DNA of 64,000 nucleotides from Hyphomonadaceae bacterium (lineage in GTDB: Bacteria > Pseudomonadota > Alphaproteobacteria > Caulobacterales > Hyphomonadaceae). Numbering within the stretch: position 1 is the stretch's first letter; every line of letters starts with the position of its first letter. This document shows, in pieces, positions 60,091-64,000 of this stretch. Location: positions 180,124 through 244,123 of the forward strand of contig JANQQC010000010.1 in the NCBI GenBank assembly GCA_028285145.1, given 5' to 3'. Below the pieces are notes generated by a model. It did not search any database. It was not told the DNA's origin and saw only the letters and a program-made list of their open reading frames with translations. The position numbers were made by a program, and so were the translations under genes.

Positions 60091-60759
60091 ATGCTGATTC
60101 AAAGTCTCGTCTATCCGGGTTTCACAACGCTCGACTTGATTGGCGCGCTACAGCCGCTGGCGCAGATTCCGGGATCGAAAACGGAGATCGTTGCGCGACA
60201 AGCCGGTGCCAATCCGACGGATGCGGGTGCTTCCATCATGGCTGATGCCACGTTCGAGACGGCTTCAAACGCGCCGGATGTCATCCTTGTCCCGGGTGGC
60301 GGCACACCCTCCATCGACGTTCTGGAAGACGAAGCCACGATGGCGTTTCTGGCCAAACAGGGAGAGTCAGCCGGTTGGATTGTGGCTGTTTGCACAGGCT
60401 CGCTTCTCCTCGGAAAGGCGGGCTTGTTGAACGGCTACAAGGCGGCGAGCCACTGGGCTGTCATTGATACGCTCGAAGCCTTTGGTGCTACGCCGGTCCA
60501 CGAACGTGTCGTCATTGACCGCAATCGCTGCACAGGCGGAGGCGTAACCGCAGGCGTTGATATCGGACTCACCATCGCAGGCAAACTCGCCGGTGAAGAC
60601 GCCGCTCGCGTGATCGAGTTGATCCTCGAGTACAATCCCGCGCCCCCTTTCGGAACCGGGCACCCAACGCTGGCTGACCAGGCAACGCTCGACATGGCGC
60701 GCGCCGGCGCTGACGCCGCTATGCAGCCGGATCGAATTCGCCAGATCGCATCGGCCTGA
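60091..60759 (+). CDS. DJ-1/PfpI family protein
   Basis: A 222-residue protein of the class I glutamine amidotransferase-like fold. VILVPGGGTPSIDVL (about residues 66-80) and AVCTGSLLLGKAGLLNG with its nucleophile Cys (near residue 107) are the characteristic elements; ASHWAVIDTL follows with the usual His. The pattern resembles isonitrile hydratase-like members. Possible roles are glyoxal/aldehyde detoxification or isonitrile hydration. An AAGGAG site lies 7 bases before ATG 60091. It is under likely control of the divergent TetR protein. Confidence 0.9.
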   Translation: MLIQSLVYPGFTTLDLIGALQPLAQIPGSKTEIVARQAGANPTDAGASIMADATFETASNAPDVILVPGGGTPSIDVLEDEATMAFLAKQGESAGWIVAVCTGSLLLGKAGLLNGYKAASHWAVIDTLEAFGATPVHERVVIDRNRCTGGGVTAGVDIGLTIAGKLAGEDAARVIELILEYNPAPPFGTGHPTLADQATLDMARAGADAAMQPDRIRQIASA

Positions 60760-60781
60760 TTTCTCAATACAAAAGGCGGGC

Positions 60782-61441
60782 CTACCTTGAGAGCTTCTCC
60801 TGAAGCTCCTTGACCAGAAGGCCCTGATAATACTCGTCAGCGAGCGGCTCTGCGCGATCAAGAAAAGACCGCATCTCCCCGGTGTCGATGACGGGGTACT
60901 CAGCGCAGCCCTCAAACCGCCCAGACAGCGCATAATGAGGAAAACCCACGAGGCCCGCGAGGCGTCCCGCGACCGCCGACCGGCGAATGAGCTCACCGCC
61001 ATAACAAGGGTCAGCGCCGCGCCCGTCCCAGTTTTCCAAGCGGATATATCCGATCACGAACAGGGACTGCGGATATCCCGCCTTCAGCGCCGTGTTGCGA
61101 TACGGATCGCCTTCTTCATGCCGGCCTGAATAGCCAAAGACGCGTGCGAGCTGGTAATTCAGGCGCGGATTGGTCGGGTCGCTTGAGATGGCCTCTAAAC
61201 AAGCTTCGATCGCGGCGGGCTTGTCCATCTCTTCCCGGGTCACGCCATCAGAAACGCGTTCGGGATCGCTCGGATGCCCCGCCAGACGATCACAATCGGT
61301 GACCGTCCGATCAAAGGCGGCTCGGTCATATGTTTCGATGTCTGAAAGCGCCACCGGGCCGTCCTGCGCAACGCTTGCGCACGCCCCGAGCGAAACCGCC
61401 AGCCCGAGCATCAAACTCTTCGTCGAGTGTTGAGCTAGCAT
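60782..61441 (-). CDS. Exported lipoprotein-like protein with Sel1/TPR-like helices
   Basis: A 219-residue protein (ATG 61441; ATG 61459 is also in frame). The signal ends SLGAC, a lipobox, so it is probably an outer-membrane or periplasmic lipoprotein. The mature region has NYQLARVFGYSGRHEEGDPYRNTA (seen in parts) and GYPQSLFVIGYIRLE, which resemble TPR or Sel1-like helical pairs. A Cys-rich pattern (DCDRLAG, AIEACLEA, DPCYGG, FEGCAEY) could form disulfides. No function is known. Confidence 0.7.
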   Translation of the reverse strand: MLAQHSTKSLMLGLAVSLGACASVAQDGPVALSDIETYDRAAFDRTVTDCDRLAGHPSDPERVSDGVTREEMDKPAAIEACLEAISSDPTNPRLNYQLARVFGYSGRHEEGDPYRNTALKAGYPQSLFVIGYIRLENWDGRGADPCYGGELIRRSAVAGRLAGLVGFPHYALSGRFEGCAEYPVIDTGEMRSFLDRAEPLADEYYQGLLVKELQEKLSR

Positions 61442-61523
61442 CTTTCTGGTCTCCGGCATTTTCCAAGAAACATGATACCTTGGTTAACCAGATTGAGACC
61501 AGCGATGACAGCGCCATCCACCC

Positions 61524-61916
61524 CTAAAGCATATTCAGCGCGAGCCGAGCCTCATCGGACATCCGTGACGGGTCCCAGGGTGGATCGAAAGTGAGGCGTA
61601 CCTCGACATCATCGATTCCCTCGACCGTGCGCGCGGCGTTCTCGATCCAGCCCGGCATGTCGCCCGCCACCGGGCAGCCCGGCGCGGTCAGCGTCATATC
61701 GATGTCCACCTTGCGGTCATCATCGATATCGACCTTGTAGATCAGGCCAAGCTCGTAAATATCGACAGGGATTTCAGGGTCGTAGACCGTCTTGAAGGCG
61801 GCGATCAGAGCGTCCGTGATCCGGTTCAGCTCATCCTGCGGGATCTTGGACGCTGCCTCTTCAGGTGCCTCATCAGAGACATCGATCACGTCGCGAGGGG
61901 TCATATCGTCGGCCAT
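61524..61916 (-). CDS. sufT: SufT-type Fe-S assembly protein (DUF59/MIP18 family)
   Basis: A 130-residue protein. The DUF59 domain covers about residues 32-128: TVYDPEIPVDIYELGLIY is the signature, TLTAPGCPVAGDMPGWI carries the conserved Cys, and the end has VRLTFDPPWDPSRMSDEAR. SufT proteins help mature iron-sulfur proteins. The gene is the last of the visible suf genes and starts 8 bases after the sufS stop. The first 30 residues are acidic and variable. Confidence 0.92.
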   Translation of the reverse strand: MADDMTPRDVIDVSDEAPEEAASKIPQDELNRITDALIAAFKTVYDPEIPVDIYELGLIYKVDIDDDRKVDIDMTLTAPGCPVAGDMPGWIENAARTVEGIDDVEVRLTFDPPWDPSRMSDEARLALNML

Positions 61917-61924
61917 GGCCCACC

Positions 61925-63160
61925 TTATACCAGCATTCCGCGCGCTTTATCGAGCGCTTCCACGAAAGCGTCCACATCTTCAGCGGTATTGTAAATGCCG
62001 AAGCTTGCGCGCGCTGTCGCTGAAACACCAAGATGGGTCATTAATGGCTGGGTGCAATGGTGCCCAGCCCGAACGGCGACACCATACCGGTCGATGATCT
62101 GCGCGATATCGTGCGGGTGCGCCCCTTCGAGGCTGAAACTGAGCACCGCGCCCTTGCGCGGCGCTTCGCCATGAACCCGCAAGCCATTGATCGAACGGAC
62201 GCCCTCGCGCGCACGCTCATAGAGGCTGTGCTCATGGGCGAGAACGTCCGCCGTATCGAACGCGCCGAGCCAGTCCACGGCGGCCCCAAACCCGACCGCC
62301 TCGATAATCGGCGGCGTGCCGGCCTCGAACTTGTGAGGGGCTTCATTATAGGTGACGCGGTCTTTCTCGACCGTCTCGATCATCTCCCCGCCGCCCTGAT
62401 AGGGCCGCAGGCGTTCGAGCGAGGCTGCCTTTCCATAAAGCGCGCCAATGCCGGTCGGCCCGTAAATCTTGTGCGCCGTCAGCACGTAGTAGTCGCAATC
62501 CAGCGCCTGCACATCGACATCCAGATGCACCCCGGCCTGACAGCCATCGAACAGCACTTCCGCCCCGGCCGCATGCGCAATTCGCGCAATCTCGGCCGCA
62601 TCGGTGACCGTGCCCAGCACATTGGACATGTGCGTGACCGCGACCATCCGCGTCTTCGGCCCGACCGCCTCGCGCAGGGCGTCCATGTCGAGCGAGCCAT
62701 CTTCCAGCACGTCGACCCATTTCAGCACCGCGCCATGGCGCTCGCGCAGGAAGTGCCAGGGTACAATATTGGAGTGGTGCTCCATCACGGACAGCACGAT
62801 CTCCTCGCCCGGCTGGATCTCACCAGCGAGCCCGGATGCCACGAGATTGATCGCCTCTGTGCCGCCCTTGGTGAAAATCACCTCATCGACGGAGCCTGCA
62901 TTCAGAAAAGCGCGGACCTTCTCCCGCCCGGCCTCGAATGCCGCAGTTGTTTCATTGGCCAGCGTATGCAGCCCGCGATGGACGTTCGCGTAAGCGGTGC
63001 GCGCCTGATCCGCCATCGCATCGATCACAGCGTCCGGCTTCTGCGCGGAGGCGGCATTGTCCAGATAGACCAGCGGCTTGCCGTTCACTTCCCGCGAGAG
63101 GATCGGGAACTCCGCTCGGATCGCGGCGACATCGAAAGAACGTTTGCTCATGGGGCTCAT
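61925..63160 (-). CDS. sufS: SufS-type cysteine desulfurase
   Basis: A 411-residue PLP enzyme (class II desulfurase). YLDNAASAQKPDAVI is the N-terminal signature, HHSNIVPW the PLP contact, TAHKIYGPTGIG contains the PLP Lys231, and RAGHHCTQPL contains the catalytic Cys369. It moves sulfur from cysteine to SufE or SufU and SufBCD. ATG 63160 is used; ATG 63151 is in frame three codons later. The gene lies between sufD and sufT. The order sufD-sufS-sufT fits the alphaproteobacterial suf operon. Confidence 0.95.
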   Translation of the reverse strand: MSPMSKRSFDVAAIRAEFPILSREVNGKPLVYLDNAASAQKPDAVIDAMADQARTAYANVHRGLHTLANETTAAFEAGREKVRAFLNAGSVDEVIFTKGGTEAINLVASGLAGEIQPGEEIVLSVMEHHSNIVPWHFLRERHGAVLKWVDVLEDGSLDMDALREAVGPKTRMVAVTHMSNVLGTVTDAAEIARIAHAAGAEVLFDGCQAGVHLDVDVQALDCDYYVLTAHKIYGPTGIGALYGKAASLERLRPYQGGGEMIETVEKDRVTYNEAPHKFEAGTPPIIEAVGFGAAVDWLGAFDTADVLAHEHSLYERAREGVRSINGLRVHGEAPRKGAVLSFSLEGAHPHDIAQIIDRYGVAVRAGHHCTQPLMTHLGVSATARASFGIYNTAEDVDAFVEALDKARGMLV

Positions 63161-63174
63161 CTAAGCCGGTTTCC

Positions 63175-64000
63175 TCAACGAGACAGCCAGCTGCGCGCTT
63201 TCGTCGTCATCGCCTCGGCCAGAGCCTCCGGCGCATCTTCCAATGCTTCGGCGACAAAGGCCTCTGTCAGCAGGGCACGGGCGTCTTTCTCGGGAATGCC
63301 GCGCTGGCGCATATAGAAGAGCTGGCTGGCGTCCAGCGCCCCACATGTATTGCCGTGAGCGCACTCCACATCATCAGCGTAAATCTCAAGCTCCGGCTTG
63401 GCGAAGACCTCCGCACCATGCTCCAGCAGCAGCGCATGGTGCTGCATATCGGCGTCGGTGAACTGCCCGCGTGTGCGCGGGACATAGAACTTGCCCTGAA
63501 ACACGCCCTTGCCGCCATCAACCACCGCGCCCTTGGTGACCTGCTTGGTGACACAGCGCGTCGCATTGTGCCGGACGAGGCTTGTCAGATCGACATGATA
63601 GCCATCACCGGAGAGATAAGCCGCGTTCAGGGTCGCTTCGGCGGTTTCGCCTTCATAGGTCAGCTGCGTCTCGATACGCGCGACCTTCGCGCCGAAGGCC
63701 AGCACGGTCTGGTCGAAGCGCGCCTCGGCATCGAGATGAATGTCCGCTGTCACGGCCTGCGCCTCATCGGTCCCGCCGCGCTGATAGATCGTGCGGGTCG
63801 CGCGCCCGCCCGTCTGAATGCCGACATCGATTAGGAAGGATGAAAACCCGGCCCCGCCCAGATGGCTCTCGATCAGCTCGATCGACGCGCCGGGCCGCAC
63901 CAGCACAGTCACCCGCGCAAAGTTCGCCTCATCGCCATCGGCCGAGCACACAAAATGCAGCGGTTGATCAGCAGGGTCGGTCACCTCGATCATCAGCGTG
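63175..64000 (-). CDS. sufD: SufD, Fe-S scaffold subunit, 5' end outside window
   Basis: The visible 275 codons form the C-terminal part of SufD. The first in-window ATG (63993) is not the start, because the frame stays open to the edge and SufD normally has about 400 or more residues. QFTDADMQHHALLLEHGAEV (in parts) and AHGNTCGALDASQLFYMRQRG are typical; the conserved Cys/His site lies in the C-terminal core. SufD forms the SufBC2D scaffold with SufB and SufC, which would lie just beyond the window. SufS follows after 14 bases. Confidence 0.92.
   Translation of the reverse strand, partial: TLMIEVTDPADQPLHFVCSADGDEANFARVTVLVRPGASIELIESHLGGAGFSSFLIDVGIQTGGRATRTIYQRGGTDEAQAVTADIHLDAEARFDQTVLAFGAKVARIETQLTYEGETAEATLNAAYLSGDGYHVDLTSLVRHNATRCVTKQVTKGAVVDGGKGVFQGKFYVPRTRGQFTDADMQHHALLLEHGAEVFAKPELEIYADDVECAHGNTCGALDASQLFYMRQRGIPEKDARALLTEAFVAEALEDAPEALAEAMTTKARSWLSR

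Noticed and set aside
62057..63316. A 419-residue plus-strand open frame opposite sufS
   Set aside because: SufS on the minus strand has full catalytic motifs; the opposite frame is composition-driven and shows no family.
63991..63993. ATG as start of sufD
   Set aside because: The frame stays open upstream to the window edge and the family is much longer, so this ATG is internal.

Overview
The window looks like chromosomal DNA from an alphaproteobacterium, most probably a Caulobacter-like, dimorphic or stalked marine lineage (Hyphomonadaceae/Maricaulaceae type). This is inferred from a ChpT-type phosphotransferase beside a CheR and a single-domain response regulator, a Wzc/CpsD/Wza-like trio resembling the holdfast hfsDAB genes, a candidate CtrA box, and a YdbH-YnbE-YdbL set. 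G+C is higher on the right than on the left: hand counts of single 60-base lines give 29/60 and 32/60 at 8.0-8.5 kb but 37-39/60 at 31 kb and 48 kb. No rRNA, tRNA, CRISPR array, transposase or prophage gene was found, and no gap longer than 300 bases lacks a gene.

Region 1 (1-7.4 kb) is a divergently arranged cassette of eight genes. To the left run a glycosyltransferase-like gene cut by the window edge, an FkbM methyltransferase with a helical N-terminal half, a methyltransferase-like protein with a coiled coil, and a multidomain coiled-coil protein ending in two NPDV-type repeats. To the right run two paralogous FkbM methyltransferases enclosing two other class I methyltransferases. This is the least familiar part of the window. 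Region 2 (7.4-10.5 kb) is a GtrA / Gtr-type membrane glucosyltransferase / GtrB set for glucosylation of a surface polysaccharide.

Region 3 (10.6-30.4 kb) is a polysaccharide island. It holds rmlA and rmlB (no rmlC or rmlD in view), GT2 glycosyltransferases, an ABC-2 exporter without a glycan-recognition domain on its ATPase, gmd and fcl for GDP-L-fucose, a UDP-GlcNAc 2-epimerase relative, a YbhN/LPG-synthase-type membrane protein, two GT-C type membrane transferases, a UDP-glucuronate 4-epimerase and a DegT aminotransferase. Embedded in it are ahcY and metK, which make and recycle the SAM cofactor that the neighbouring methyltransferases use.

Region 4 (30.4-43.7 kb) contains CheR, a CheY-like regulator and ChpT, then the YdbH-YnbE-YdbL envelope lipid-transport set with an extra small membrane gene, an M23 peptidase, a hybrid histidine kinase, an overlapping CorA/ZntB-MscS pair and an EamA transporter. 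Region 5 (43.7-50.5 kb) has the HfsB/HfsA/HfsD-like export genes, a chorismate mutase, an orphan HPt protein, a small ORF, a large membrane-anchored coiled-coil protein reminiscent of TipN, and a TauE/SafE permease.

Region 6 (50.5-61.5 kb) is mainly lipid metabolism, stress and transcriptional control: a VOC protein, two SDRs, an S9 peptidase, an enoyl-CoA hydratase, an HD-domain protein, a PlsC-type acyltransferase, an A-type Fe-S carrier, a GFA protein, a DJ-1/PfpI protein and three TetR regulators, each with a candidate palindromic operator next to it. Region 7 (61.5-64 kb) is the end of a suf operon (sufD cut by the window edge, sufS, sufT). Five convergent gene pairs share overlapping stop codons, which points to a compact chromosome.
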